A DNA stretch of 64,000 bases, taken from NCBI GenBank assembly GCA_905614365.1, contig CAJQSO010000002.1, forward strand, positions 48,837 to 112,836, written 5' to 3'. Below the pieces are notes generated by a model. It worked only from the letters and a program-made list of their open reading frames with translations. It had not been told where the DNA came from and did not search any database. This DNA comes from an uncultured Candidatus Thioglobus sp. (lineage in GTDB: Bacteria; Pseudomonadota; Gammaproteobacteria; PS1; Pseudothioglobaceae). Shown one piece after another: positions 39,732 through 53,024 of the stretch (position 1 is the stretch's first letter; each line of letters starts with the position of its first letter). The translations under genes were made by a program, and so were the position numbers.

Positions 39732-42004
39732 TATCTAAGTTTGGCTAAATATCCTGGAATCTTTGCCTCTATTTTTCTCTTTAGCGGTGCATCAGTTGAC
39801 CCAAGCCCTGTAAGAACTAATTCAAAGCCCGTGCTGTAATTATATCCAATCTCGCCTACACCTTTTGTTTTAAAGTGAGCCACCCTAAACGCCCAGCAAC
39901 AAGATTCGTAGGCTATGCCAGTCGTTTCTGAATTCGTAACTCCTGTTGAGGTTGTTTTATCAAGACTACCAAAAAAGTGAATTGAATCTGTAAGTGGGTA
40001 GGCACCATAGAGCTGCTCTTTTTCCTCTATACCTCCTTCACTTGTTCCTACCTTACTTCCACTTAAGGTAATAAATTTTCTAGAATTAGAAATGTAGGAT
40101 AGGCTATTTTCTTTTTTAACTATTTTTGAGGTGTCGGGATTGAACTGAGCAGAATTTTTAATAACATACTTACCAAGCGCAATATCTATAGAAGCAGCAA
40201 TATCTGAATAAGATTTTCTAGTTTCATAGTTAGTGCTAGCCGTGGCACTTACAACCTCATCATCTGTGTAAAAGCTTTGAGCAATTCTCATGTTTAAGAG
40301 ATCTTTGTCATCATCTATTGCATTTACGGCTCTGTAACTTGATTCAAGACTAAGAGTAATATCATTTGCATTTGTAATTCTATCAAGTCCTGTATACCTT
40401 TCGCCAGAAGTAAGGTCAGCAAAAGTAATAATGTCAGCAAATTTATCTGTTGTATCAAAAATTGGAATATTTCCTTGGACTTTTTTTGCTCTATAGTTGT
40501 AAGATATTAAGGGAGTGATTCGGTGGTTAGCCTCATAGCCAAAAATCCTGGTAGGAAGATTAATAGTAAAATCAATATCAAGGCCAGATCCTAAAACTGT
40601 TCGATTTATGTTGGGATTATTTTTAAGTGAATAGTTTGTAATTGCAACGCTAGCTCTAGGAGTAATTTTTGGGTACTCAATATTCAATTGTCTAGAGATT
40701 CCGAGATTTCCATGTGTTCTAACACCAGCCGTTTTGCTTTTGGTATCATGCGCAAATTTTGTACTAACAAGACTAACTTTTACTGGCATTATTGTGCTTG
40801 CATTTAGAATTTTAGAAATAGATCCTTCAAAAGCTCTTGTATAAACTGGAGCGCCAGCATTAACGACTTGCTCATCTTCAGTTAACAGAGCTGCGGATAA
40901 ATTATTCTCCTCATTGTCATAGGAAAGTTTTATATGAGATTTGAGGGTTTTTATATCAATGTTAGTTCTGGCAATTTCTTTAAAATATTCTGAGTCGGAA
41001 ACCCTAGAATATTTAGCGCTAAAGTGTAATTTATCATTTATATCAATTTCATCTGAAAAATTTACAAGCCATCTTTTTAAGTTAGTAATTTTATCTTCTG
41101 GGAGATACTTAGCCTCAATTGACCACATCGAGTCTTCGTCATCGGGTGAAATTTTAGGAGCAATCAATTGACGATACTTCCCTTCATAAATCAATCCTCT
41201 ACTTGACATAGCGGTCAAGGCAACAAGTAAATCACGATCAGGCGCTAAGTTAAAATAGAAAGGGATCCTTAGGCTAGAGGAGTAGTCATCTGCTTCAGGT
41301 TCAAGATAGGAAGAGTAATTAGGGGTTAAAAAGCCTGAGCCTCTTCCTGAAAGAACCCAACTATATTTTGGCATATAAAAAATAGGAACACCATAAAACT
41401 TTATAATTGCGTTATCAGCAACTCCTCTATTTTTAGTTAAGTTAAGATTTATTTGATCTGCCTCAATTAACCAGTCGTTTTCATTAACAGGACAGAGACT
41501 ATATGTTGAGTTGGTGAGTAGAACGCTAGTTGAAGTTTTTGAAATGTATTCTGTATAGCCATTTGCACCACCTAGGCCAGCTCCAAAATCTTGGTAGTTT
41601 GCATTTGTAGCTGTTGCTATTAGATTGCCATCTTTATCTCTAGTTGATGATAATAAATCACTTGTGATTAAGTAAGATTTGTCTTGAAACCTAACATCAC
41701 CAGTAGCTAATAAAGATTTATCTACCGTAGAAACTTCAACGTCATCAGCGGCAAGATATAAGTTTTCAGAATTAATTTCAACGCTTCCTTTTAAAAGATA
41801 CTTATCGCTGAGTATTTCACTATTATCCGCCTCAATATCAAGACTCTCAGTATTTGATGAGAACTCTTCAATAGGAAAAAGAGTTTGATATTCTGAGCAG
41901 TTTTCACAAGCTGGAGAGTTAGGTATACAATTTAATTCTACTCCCTCAGCATAAACAGAAAAATGGCTTAAAATTAAAACAAGAAAAATTAAGTATTTTT
42001 TCAT
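39731..42004 (-). CDS. lptD: LPS-assembly protein LptD
   Basis: 757 aa; signal peptide, OstA-N domain, CPVNENDWLIEADQINLN, FYGVPIFYMPKYSW, SCCWAFRVAHF. Confidence 0.92.
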   Translation of the reverse strand: MKKYLIFLVLILSHFSVYAEGVELNCIPNSPACENCSEYQTLFPIEEFSSNTESLDIEADNSEILSDKYLLKGSVEINSENLYLAADDVEVSTVDKSLLATGDVRFQDKSYLITSDLLSSTRDKDGNLIATATNANYQDFGAGLGGANGYTEYISKTSTSVLLTNSTYSLCPVNENDWLIEADQINLNLTKNRGVADNAIIKFYGVPIFYMPKYSWVLSGRGSGFLTPNYSSYLEPEADDYSSSLRIPFYFNLAPDRDLLVALTAMSSRGLIYEGKYRQLIAPKISPDDEDSMWSIEAKYLPEDKITNLKRWLVNFSDEIDINDKLHFSAKYSRVSDSEYFKEIARTNIDIKTLKSHIKLSYDNEENNLSAALLTEDEQVVNAGAPVYTRAFEGSISKILNASTIMPVKVSLVSTKFAHDTKSKTAGVRTHGNLGISRQLNIEYPKITPRASVAITNYSLKNNPNINRTVLGSGLDIDFTINLPTRIFGYEANHRITPLISYNYRAKKVQGNIPIFDTTDKFADIITFADLTSGERYTGLDRITNANDITLSLESSYRAVNAIDDDKDLLNMRIAQSFYTDDEVVSATASTNYETRKSYSDIAASIDIALGKYVIKNSAQFNPDTSKIVKKENSLSYISNSRKFITLSGSKVGTSEGGIEEKEQLYGAYPLTDSIHFFGSLDKTTSTGVTNSETTGIAYESCCWAFRVAHFKTKGVGEIGYNYSTGFELVLTGLGSTDAPLKRKIEAKIPGYLAKLR

Positions 42005-42269
42005 GAAACGAAAGAGTTATTAAAAAAACTTATTTTATCATTATATGTAATTACAAACTTAGCCAGATTTTGAAACTTTCTCAAACTCAAATTTAACTTT
42101 AGTTATTATTTATTGGGTAAAATGTACTTTGCTTTTGGAAAAAATTTATTTTTTTCTCTAACTTAAAAAGATTTACAAAGCACTTGTTTTTTTGTACTTT
42201 GACCATATCTTTACTTTAACTTGAATTTTTTAAGGAAATTACGTGAGTAAAAAACAAAATGGAGCCACA

Positions 42270-43397
42270 ATGGCTTGGAATGATGATAATAATCAAACTC
42301 CTCCAGAGCTTGATGAGGTTATTAAAGATTTTAAAAATAAATTTAACTCTACATTTGGAGGAAAATCTTCAGGAAATTCTGGCGCGAGTAAGGCTGCAAA
42401 AGGGAGTTTTAAATACATATTTATTCTGGCATTCATAGTATGGATGGCAACAGGTATTTATATTATTGATCCAGCTGAAAGAGGCGTTGTATTACGTTTT
42501 GGCGCTTTTCAAACTTCAACTACCCAGGGTCCTCATTGGCATATTCCTTACCCAATTGAGTCAGTCTACAAAGTAAATGTTGAGCAAGTTCGCTCTGCAG
42601 AAATTGGTTTTAGAAACGCTCAAAATTCATATAGTGGCGGCGTGAGCTCTGAGTCATTAATGCTTACTCGTGACGAGAACATGGTTGATGTTAAGCTTGC
42701 AGTTCAATATAAAATTGCAAACGCCCAAGATTACTTATTTAATGTTTCGAATCCAGAGCTGACTTTAAGTCATGTCGTTCAAAGTATTATTAGGCAAGTT
42801 GTTGGTGATAATACAATGGACTTTGTTTTAACTACTGGTCGTGATCAAGTGGCGCAAGAGGTTAAAACAGCCTCTCAGGCGCTTATTAATGATTATGGAC
42901 TTGGTATACAGATTACAGCTGTAACTATGCAGGATGCTCAGCCACCAGTTCAACTTAAAGCAGCCTTTGATGATGTTGTAAAGGCGAGAGAGGATGAACA
43001 GAGATATATTAATGAAGCTCGGGCTTATGCAAATGATATTGTTCCTAAGGCTCGTGGTGCAAGTCAAAGGCTTCTCGCAGAAGCTGAAGCCTATAAATCA
43101 GAAGTGGTTTCTAAGTCAGAGGGTGAATCTTATCGTTTTACTCAGATCTTAACTGAGTATACAAAGGCTCCTGGTGTTACTAAGGAGAGGCTATATAGAG
43201 AGACCCTAGAGGATGTTCTTAGTAATACGAACAAAGTTATTGTAGATTCAAACTCTAATTCGCTTATGTATCTTCCAATTGATCAGTTAATTAACTCTAA
43301 CAGGGTTTCAAGGTCTGGTTCAAATACAACTACTTATAATCAAACTCCATCGGGTCAAAGTGATGAAAGTGTATTACGCTCAAGGGAGAACAGATAA
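42270..43397 (+). CDS. hflK: FtsH protease modulator HflK
   Basis: SPFH/band 7 domain; MAWNDDNNQTPPELDEVIKDF start preferred over the upstream GTG at 42243. Confidence 0.94.
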   Translation: MAWNDDNNQTPPELDEVIKDFKNKFNSTFGGKSSGNSGASKAAKGSFKYIFILAFIVWMATGIYIIDPAERGVVLRFGAFQTSTTQGPHWHIPYPIESVYKVNVEQVRSAEIGFRNAQNSYSGGVSSESLMLTRDENMVDVKLAVQYKIANAQDYLFNVSNPELTLSHVVQSIIRQVVGDNTMDFVLTTGRDQVAQEVKTASQALINDYGLGIQITAVTMQDAQPPVQLKAAFDDVVKAREDEQRYINEARAYANDIVPKARGASQRLLAEAEAYKSEVVSKSEGESYRFTQILTEYTKAPGVTKERLYRETLEDVLSNTNKVIVDSNSNSLMYLPIDQLINSNRVSRSGSNTTTYNQTPSGQSDESVLRSRENR

Positions 43398-44254
43398 TGA
43401 ATAGAATTATTATAGTAGTAGCTGTATTGGTAGCAATCTTAATAAGCTCAAGTTTGTATACTGTTAATGAAACGCAAGTAGCAATTAAACTAAGGCTGGG
43501 AGAAATTGTTTCAGTTGAAAATAAACCAGGTCTAAAGTTTAAAACTCCTTTTGTGAATAACGTGGTTACATTTGATCAGCGCATTCAGACATTAGATGCT
43601 CAAGCAGAATCATTTTTGACTGTTGAAAAGAAAAATTTAACGGTTGACTCTTATGTTAAGTGGCGAATTGTTGATACAGAAAAGTTTTATATATCAACGG
43701 GTGGTGCGATGTCATCGGCAAACTTAAGGCTTGCTCAAAATAATCAGGACGCTCTTAGAAGTGAATTTTCTAAGCGAACTATTATTGAAGTTGTCTCCTC
43801 TCAGCGTGATGCAATTATGGCAAGTGTAAAAAGAAAGCTTAAGGCAATTGCTGAAGATGAGTTTGGTATTGAGGTTATAGACGTTCGTATTAAACGAATT
43901 GAGCTTGCTCAGGAAGTTAGAAATTCAGTCTATAGTCGAATGGAGACAGAAAGAAAAAGTATTGCCAATAAATTCCGCTCAGAAGGTGCTGAAGAAGCTG
44001 AAAAAATCCAGGCTTTTGCAGATAAAGAAAGAACAATTATCCTGGCAAATGCCTATAGAGATTCTGAAAAGATTCGAGGAAATGGAGATGCAATTTCAGC
44101 AAGTAATTATGCTGAAGCTTACAGTCAAGATGTTGATTTTTATTCTTTTTATCGCTCTTTGGAGTCATACAAAAAGTCTTTTAATCAGCAAGGTGATATC
44201 TTAATACTTAATCCTGATTCAGAGTTTTTCCGCTACTTTAACCCTTCAAACTAA
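43397..44254 (+). CDS. hflC: FtsH protease modulator HflC
   Basis: 285 aa SPFH protein; 1-nt overlap (TAATG) with hflK. Confidence 0.95.
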   Translation: MNRIIIVVAVLVAILISSSLYTVNETQVAIKLRLGEIVSVENKPGLKFKTPFVNNVVTFDQRIQTLDAQAESFLTVEKKNLTVDSYVKWRIVDTEKFYISTGGAMSSANLRLAQNNQDALRSEFSKRTIIEVVSSQRDAIMASVKRKLKAIAEDEFGIEVIDVRIKRIELAQEVRNSVYSRMETERKSIANKFRSEGAEEAEKIQAFADKERTIILANAYRDSEKIRGNGDAISASNYAEAYSQDVDFYSFYRSLESYKKSFNQQGDILILNPDSEFFRYFNPSN

Positions 44255-44263
44255 ACAAGGGTT

Positions 44264-46709
<2,446 letters not shown>

Positions 46710-46748
46710 TTATAAACGTTTCTAAGCTTACTTTATACTAAGCACATT

Positions 46749-48863
46749 ATGTCAGACCCTCACTATGATCGTGAAGCGGAAAAATATGAGAGCCCGATTC
46801 CATCTCGCGAACATATTTTAAGTTTTATTCAACAAAAACCCAAAACTAAAAGTCAGCTTTTTGAGCTTCTTTCTTTAGAAGATGTTCAGAAAAAAGCGTT
46901 TGAAAGGCGCTTAAGGGCAATGGTTCGAGACAAGCAACTAAGCTGCAATAAGAATGGTGTTTATCGACCATATTCTAATAGAGGGCTTATAACTGGAACA
47001 GTTATTGCTAATCCTAAGGGGTTCGGTTTTGTTGCTTTAGATAAAGGCGGAAAAGATCTTAGACTTTCAAATCAGCAAATGAAGTTGGTTTTTCATGGCG
47101 ATAAGATTAAAGTGCGGCTTCTCAATCGAAGACTTGATGCTGAAGTAGTTGAAGTTATCGAAACAGCTAAAAACCTTGTTGGAAGGCTTCATCTAGATGA
47201 AGGCGATCATTATGTTGTTGTTGATGATAGAAGAATTAAGCATAATATTGATATTGTAGAGCTGATGGAAGGCTGCTCTGATAATCAGGTGGTGGTTGTA
47301 GAAATACTCTCTTCTCCAACACTTGATAGAAATGCAACTGGAAAAATTACCTCAATCCTTGGAAATTATTTAGATGAAGGCGTAGAAGTAGATTCTGCAA
47401 TCTATCGCCATCAAATACCATCTGTCTTTGGAGAAATAGCGCTTGAAGAGGCATCTAAATTACCAACTAAAGTCCTCCCAAAAGATAAGAAAGATAGGGT
47501 TGATATAACAAAGTTAGAGCTCATAACAATTGACGGAGACGACTCTAGAGATTTTGATGACGCTGTTTATGCTAAACCATCTAAAAATGGCTGGAAACTA
47601 ATTGTTGCAATTGCTGATGTCTCTCACTATGTTAACGAAGAGTCTGAATTAGATATTGAGTCCTTAGAGCGTGGAAATTCAGTTTATTTCCCGCATAGAG
47701 TAGTTCCAATGCTTCCTGAAGCTATATCAAATGGTCTTTGTTCTCTTAATCCTAAAGTTGAGCGGCTTTGTATGGTGTGTGAGATGGAAATTGATTCTTT
47801 GGGAGAGTTCTTAGACTATAAGTTTTATCCAGCAGTGATGCTATCTCATGCTCGCCTCACATATGGGCAGGTCAATGAGATGCTTGAGGATAGCAAGAGT
47901 CCTTTAAGAAAAGAGTATAGCAACGTAGTTGAAAATGTAGATTATCTATATAGCCTTTACAAAACGCTTCGAATTTCTAGGCAAAAAAGAGGGGTAATGG
48001 ACTTTGATCGAATTGAAAGTCAGATATTATTTGACGGCAAAGGTAAGATCAAAGATATTGTAGCTAGAAAAAGAAATGATGCGCATAAGTTAATTGAAGA
48101 ATGTATGCTAATGGCAAACCAGGCAACTGCAAAATTCTTACAGAAAAAAAATGAAGATTTTTTATTTAGAGTTCACCCTAAACCTACAGCTGAAAAAGTT
48201 GAGGTAACTAAGAAGTTTTTATCTGCTGTTGGTCTTACTTTAGAGGGTGGTCATCAACCAGAATCTAAAGATTTTGCCAAGGTGTTAAAAAATGCACATG
48301 GCAGAGATGATGAGAATATTATTAAAACTGTTGTACTTCGAACAATGAAGCAGGCTACTTATACTCCGAACAATGAGGGCCACTTTGGCTTGGCTTTTGA
48401 GGATTACACACACTTTACTTCTCCAATTCGTCGTTATCCAGACCTGCTAGTTCATCGCGCTATCAAGCGCGCTTTATCAGGTAAATTGAGAGAGCCTTCA
48501 AGTAGAATGTTGGAGCTGGGTGCTCATCTTTCAATGACTGAAAGGCGTGCAGATGATGCATCAAGAGACGTTGAGCAGTGGCTAAAATGTGAGTATATGA
48601 GTGACAAGGTAGGTGATAACTTTAATGGTGTTATTTCTGGTGTTGCAGGTTTTGGTCTTTTTGTGGAGCTCTCTGACGTATTCGTTGAAGGCTTAATTTC
48701 AGTTCGTGATTTAAGAGATGATTACTTTGTTTTTGATGATGTTCATCATCAATTAAAGGGCGAAAGGAATGGAAAAATTTATCGCTTAGGTGATATGATC
48801 AATGTGAAGATTGCTTCAGTAAATCTTGACGATAGAAAAATTGACTTTATTCCGGTCAAGTAA
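46749..48863 (+). CDS. rnr: Ribonuclease R
   Basis: 704 aa; DGDDSRDFDDAVYA, FTSPIRRYPDLLVHR, C-terminal S1 domain. Confidence 0.97.
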   Translation: MSDPHYDREAEKYESPIPSREHILSFIQQKPKTKSQLFELLSLEDVQKKAFERRLRAMVRDKQLSCNKNGVYRPYSNRGLITGTVIANPKGFGFVALDKGGKDLRLSNQQMKLVFHGDKIKVRLLNRRLDAEVVEVIETAKNLVGRLHLDEGDHYVVVDDRRIKHNIDIVELMEGCSDNQVVVVEILSSPTLDRNATGKITSILGNYLDEGVEVDSAIYRHQIPSVFGEIALEEASKLPTKVLPKDKKDRVDITKLELITIDGDDSRDFDDAVYAKPSKNGWKLIVAIADVSHYVNEESELDIESLERGNSVYFPHRVVPMLPEAISNGLCSLNPKVERLCMVCEMEIDSLGEFLDYKFYPAVMLSHARLTYGQVNEMLEDSKSPLRKEYSNVVENVDYLYSLYKTLRISRQKRGVMDFDRIESQILFDGKGKIKDIVARKRNDAHKLIEECMLMANQATAKFLQKKNEDFLFRVHPKPTAEKVEVTKKFLSAVGLTLEGGHQPESKDFAKVLKNAHGRDDENIIKTVVLRTMKQATYTPNNEGHFGLAFEDYTHFTSPIRRYPDLLVHRAIKRALSGKLREPSSRMLELGAHLSMTERRADDASRDVEQWLKCEYMSDKVGDNFNGVISGVAGFGLFVELSDVFVEGLISVRDLRDDYFVFDDVHHQLKGERNGKIYRLGDMINVKIASVNLDDRKIDFIPVK

Positions 48864-48883
48864 AGCAAACAAAAAATAGTTAG

Positions 48884-50548
48884 TTATTCAGTTATTGCCC
48901 CTCTTGAAGCAGATTGAGCAAGTTTTGCGTACTTTGCTAATACGCCTTTAGTGTATTTTGGAGCTGGTTTTACCCACCTTGAGAGTCTCTCTTTAATTAC
49001 TGTGTCATCAACAAGAAGTTCGAGGCGATTATTTTCAGCATCAATTAATATTTCATCACCATCCTCAATAATTGCAAGAGCTCCTCCAACAAATGCTTCA
49101 GGTGTTATGTGACCTACAACAAAACCATGAGTTCCACCCGAAAACCTTCCATCAGTAATTAGAGCAACTTTTCCGCCCAATCCTTTACCCATAACGGCTG
49201 AGGTAGGCGCTAACATTTCACGCATTCCTGGGCCACCTTTTGGACCTTCATAGCGAATTACAATGACGTCACCTTCTATAATCTTGTCTTTTAAAACTGC
49301 TTGAAGAGCGTCTTCTTCACAAGCAAATGTTTTTGCGCTTCCTTGAAACTTTAAGCCTTCTTTTCCAGTAATTTTAGCAACCGAACCTTCAAGAGCAAGA
49401 TTTCCTCTTAAAATCCTTAAATGAGAGTCTTTTTTGATTGGACTATCTAGTGGCATGATAATTTTTTGGTCATCATCATAAGGCTTAACATTTTTAAGAT
49501 TTTCAGCCAAAGTCTCACCCGTTACCGTCAAACAATCACCATGAAGCATTCCTGCATCTAACAGCATCTTCATTAAAGGGAGTGTGCCTCCAATTTGGAC
49601 GAGTTCACTCATCATATATTTACCAGAGGGTTTTAGGTCTGCAAGAACAGGAACTTTAGCTCCAATTCGAGTAAAGTCATCAATTGTTAGGTCCACACTT
49701 ATTGCATCAGCCATTGCAATCAAATGAAGTACCGCATTGGTTGATCCGCCAAGAGTAATGATTAAAGTAATTGCATTTTCAAATGCCTTTTTAGTCATAA
49801 TATCACTTGGCTTAATATCTTTATCTAATAGCTTTAGAACAGCTTCACCTGCGCGAATACAGTCTGTATTTTTATCATTAGAAATTGCATCTTGTGATGA
49901 CGAGTTAGGAAGGCTCATACCTAGTGCTTCAATTGCTGATGCCATAGTGTTGGCTGTATACATACCTCCACAAGAGCCAGGCCCTGGAATCGCAGTTGAT
50001 TCAATTTGTTCAAGTTCAATATCACTAATATCGTTGTTTGCTCTCTTGCCAACTGCTTCAAAGACGCTCACAATATCAGTATGGTTTTTACCTGGCTGAA
50101 TTGTTCCTCCATAAACAAAAACTGAAGGCCGATTAAGTCTAGCAAGGCCCATAAGGCAACCAGGCATATTTTTATCACAGCCACCTATAGCAACCACCCC
50201 ATCAAAGCCTTGGCATGCTGTAACCGTTTCTATAGAGTCCGCTATAACCTCTCTAGATACTAATGAATATTTCATTCCTTCTGAGCCCATTGAAATGCCG
50301 TCTGAAATAGTAATTGTATTGAATATAACGCCTTTACCTCCAGCGTTATTGACGCCACTTTCGGCCTCTTTTGCAAGATCATTAATATGCATATTGCACG
50401 GAGTTACCATTGACCATGTTGAGGCAATTCCAACTTGAGGTTTTTTGAAATCTTCTTTTTTAAAACCTACTGGGTATAGCATCGCTCTTGATGCAGCTCG
50501 TTCATAACCATCGACTACGGCTGAGGAATACTTTCTTGAGTTTGACAT
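48884..50548 (-). CDS. ilvD: Dihydroxy-acid dehydratase
   Basis: 554 aa; [31 protein letters not shown]. Confidence 0.97.
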   Translation of the reverse strand: MSNSRKYSSAVVDGYERAASRAMLYPVGFKKEDFKKPQVGIASTWSMVTPCNMHINDLAKEAESGVNNAGGKGVIFNTITISDGISMGSEGMKYSLVSREVIADSIETVTACQGFDGVVAIGGCDKNMPGCLMGLARLNRPSVFVYGGTIQPGKNHTDIVSVFEAVGKRANNDISDIELEQIESTAIPGPGSCGGMYTANTMASAIEALGMSLPNSSSQDAISNDKNTDCIRAGEAVLKLLDKDIKPSDIMTKKAFENAITLIITLGGSTNAVLHLIAMADAISVDLTIDDFTRIGAKVPVLADLKPSGKYMMSELVQIGGTLPLMKMLLDAGMLHGDCLTVTGETLAENLKNVKPYDDDQKIIMPLDSPIKKDSHLRILRGNLALEGSVAKITGKEGLKFQGSAKTFACEEDALQAVLKDKIIEGDVIVIRYEGPKGGPGMREMLAPTSAVMGKGLGGKVALITDGRFSGGTHGFVVGHITPEAFVGGALAIIEDGDEILIDAENNRLELLVDDTVIKERLSRWVKPAPKYTKGVLAKYAKLAQSASRGAITE

Positions 50549-50622
50549 CTATTTTTAATTAGCAAAAAATACAAATTTTAGACTAAAATAGTGCGGTTCT
50601 ATGGGCAATTTAAGGTTACAAG

Positions 50623-51045
50623 TTGAGTAAAGTAAAACAAATTATTGAATTAATGCAGCCTTTCGTTGATGAAGGTAGATTGTTAGAAAGAAGTTATGAA
50701 GGCATTAGCGAAGAAATAGAAAATTTTATATTCATAGAAAATAATGGTCAAATTATCGCCTGTGCGGCTTTAAAGCTTTATGACAAAGAAAATATGGGTG
50801 AAATTTATGGGCTAGTAGTTAAAAAAGATTATCATAATACTGATACCTCTTCTAATTTAATGGATTTATTGATTCAAAAAGCATTAGATCTTAATTTGTC
50901 TGCTATTTTTGCTTTGTCTAAGTTTGGAGGTAGATTCTTTTTTAGACATGACTTTATCGAAAGTGAGTTCAGTTCTCTCCCTTTAATTAGGCAAAAGAGT
51001 TATGATTATCAAAGAAACTCAACTATCTATTTAAGAAGTTTTTAA
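50623..51045 (+). CDS. Standalone GNAT protein resembling the ArgA C-terminal acetyltransferase domain
   Basis: 140 aa; VDEGRLLERSYEGISEEIENF, IIACAALKLYDKENMGEIYGLVV, SYDYQRNSTIY; TTG start. Confidence 0.75.
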   Translation: MSKVKQIIELMQPFVDEGRLLERSYEGISEEIENFIFIENNGQIIACAALKLYDKENMGEIYGLVVKKDYHNTDTSSNLMDLLIQKALDLNLSAIFALSKFGGRFFFRHDFIESEFSSLPLIRQKSYDYQRNSTIYLRSF

Positions 51046-51093
51046 GTATTTTTACTACGTACCTTTTATTGAGCAACAAATAATTAATGACTA

Positions 51094-51684
51094 ATGGCAC
51101 TTAAAGATAGAATTCGTGGATACCTTCCAGTGGTAATAGATGTGGAAACTGCTGGTTTTAACGAAAATACTGATGCTTTATTGGAGATCTGCGCTATCAT
51201 TTTAGGCTTTGATGATAGTGGTAATTTCTTTCCTAAAAAAACACTACACTTTCATATAGAGCCATTTAAAGGGGCTAATATTGAGCCTTCAGCGCTCAAG
51301 TTTAATGGCATTGATATTGACAATCCATTTAGACTTGCAGTGCCTGAAAAAGAAGCTCTTAGTGAAATTTTTAAGTGCGTTAGTGATGATTTAATTATAG
51401 AGGAGTGCACGCGCGCTATACTTGTTGGCCATAATGCATTTTTTGATCTTGGGTTTGTGAAAGCTGCTACAGATCGCTCTAAGCTAAAGAGTCCATTTCA
51501 TCAATTTTCAACTCTTGATACTGTTAGCTTGTCAGCTCTTTATTGCGGCGAAACTGTTCTAGCAAAAGCAGCTTTAAAGTCGGGAATCGAATGGGATAAC
51601 GAGCAAGCACATTCAGCGCTTTACGATACTAAAAAGACTTCAGAGCTTTTTTGTAAGATTTTCAATTCTAATGCCTTGTCTTAA
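51094..51684 (+). CDS. rnt: Ribonuclease T
   Basis: 196 aa DEDDh exonuclease; VVIDVETAGFNENTDALLEI, LVGHNAFFDLGF, HSALYDTKKTSELF. Confidence 0.92.
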   Translation: MALKDRIRGYLPVVIDVETAGFNENTDALLEICAIILGFDDSGNFFPKKTLHFHIEPFKGANIEPSALKFNGIDIDNPFRLAVPEKEALSEIFKCVSDDLIIEECTRAILVGHNAFFDLGFVKAATDRSKLKSPFHQFSTLDTVSLSALYCGETVLAKAALKSGIEWDNEQAHSALYDTKKTSELFCKIFNSNALS

Positions 51685-52181
51685 ATCTTTACTTCTCTCA
51701 AATACTTATAATCCATCGCCCATTTAATAAACTCATCAATGTTAATTTTGTTGTCTTTAAACCTTTCTCTTAAAAGATGATTTTCTACTCTTTGAAAAAA
51801 TATTAAACTCAAATAGTTTTCCTTAAGTCCTGCAACGTCATTTAATTTCGTTTTATATAATTTAGGCTCTATAAGGCTAGCAAGCGTTGGGTTAATTCCA
51901 AGAAGAATTAAAAGGCATTCATTAAAGTTTAAATATTTTTTTTCTGTTAAAAAATTATGCCATTCAGTTCTAGCTCTTAACTGTTTATCAGAAATATTAG
52001 ATGTTTTAAAGTCTAGTATATTATCTGCAAGAATTACTTCGACAGTTTTAAGATCATTTAAATCAACTTTATATTGATTCTTTTTGTTGTCAGAAAGAAG
52101 TAAATTATGAAGTTTTTTAAATTCATTTTTTATATTTTCTGCAGTTCTTTCATGAAAAATTTTATAGGTAATTTCACTCAT
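51681..52181 (-). CDS. Hypothetical protein
   Basis: 166 aa uninterrupted ORF in the same orientation as plsC; no family recognised. Confidence 0.65.
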   Translation of the reverse strand: MSEITYKIFHERTAENIKNEFKKLHNLLLSDNKKNQYKVDLNDLKTVEVILADNILDFKTSNISDKQLRARTEWHNFLTEKKYLNFNECLLILLGINPTLASLIEPKLYKTKLNDVAGLKENYLSLIFFQRVENHLLRERFKDNKINIDEFIKWAMDYKYLREVKI

Positions 52182-52197
52182 GTTTTCTAAGGGTTAA

Positions 52198-52902
52198 TTA
52201 TTCAAAAGATTTTTCTTGCTCTAACGTCCAATTCCTAATTTTTTCAGTTAACTCTGAAGATGTTAAGCTTGAGTCTGAAATCACCTCGCCAATAACAACT
52301 GTAATTACTCCAGGTTTTTTAATAAAAGCTCCTTTAGGCCAAAGATTTCCAGCATTATGATAAACAGGTACTATGTCATAGCCTGATTTTTTTGCAATAG
52401 CAGAGCCACCATTTTGATATTCTCCTATGAGTTTGTATGGTTGACGAGTTCCTTCTGGAAATATAACAATTGAGATCCCTTTATCTAACCTATCAGCACC
52501 TTGTTTAATAACTTTCTTAATTGCTTTAAGTTTATCACCTCGATTAATAATAATTGGCTTAAGAAGTGCCAAACTCCAGCCAAATATTGGAAGCCATAAA
52601 AGTTCTCTCTTTAAGACCCAAGTATGAGCTGGAAAGATGGCTTGAAAGGCGAGTGTTTCCCATGTAGACTGGTGGTTAGAGATAATTATGTATGGTGATT
52701 TTTTTAAGTTTTCCTGGCCAATAATATTTGTTGTAATATTTAGAGTTATTTTTAGCCACCAGATGCAAAAAATAGCCCACTGTGAGAGAAATTTTTGACG
52801 AGTTGAGTAGCTTGAAAATACAAAAATTAATCCACATAAACTGATTAAACTTAAACTAATAATTGAGCCAACAAAGTACAATAGTGATCTTAAAAGTAAC
52901 AT
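52198..52902 (-). CDS. plsC: 1-acylglycerol-3-phosphate O-acyltransferase family
   Basis: 234 aa; NHQSTWETLA (HX4D-like), FPEGTRQ. Confidence 0.92.
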   Translation of the reverse strand: MLLLRSLLYFVGSIISLSLISLCGLIFVFSSYSTRQKFLSQWAIFCIWWLKITLNITTNIIGQENLKKSPYIIISNHQSTWETLAFQAIFPAHTWVLKRELLWLPIFGWSLALLKPIIINRGDKLKAIKKVIKQGADRLDKGISIVIFPEGTRQPYKLIGEYQNGGSAIAKKSGYDIVPVYHNAGNLWPKGAFIKKPGVITVVIGEVISDSSLTSSELTEKIRNWTLEQEKSFE

Positions 52903-53024
52903 AGGATATAGGAGGTCTTAGCGTTATAATTCTATATAAAATTTTACTAACATTACAATCATTAGGTTTGTGTTTTTCTAAAAGTAAAAAAAACTTTTAA
53001 TTTTTTTCATCTTGGTAGCCGTTT

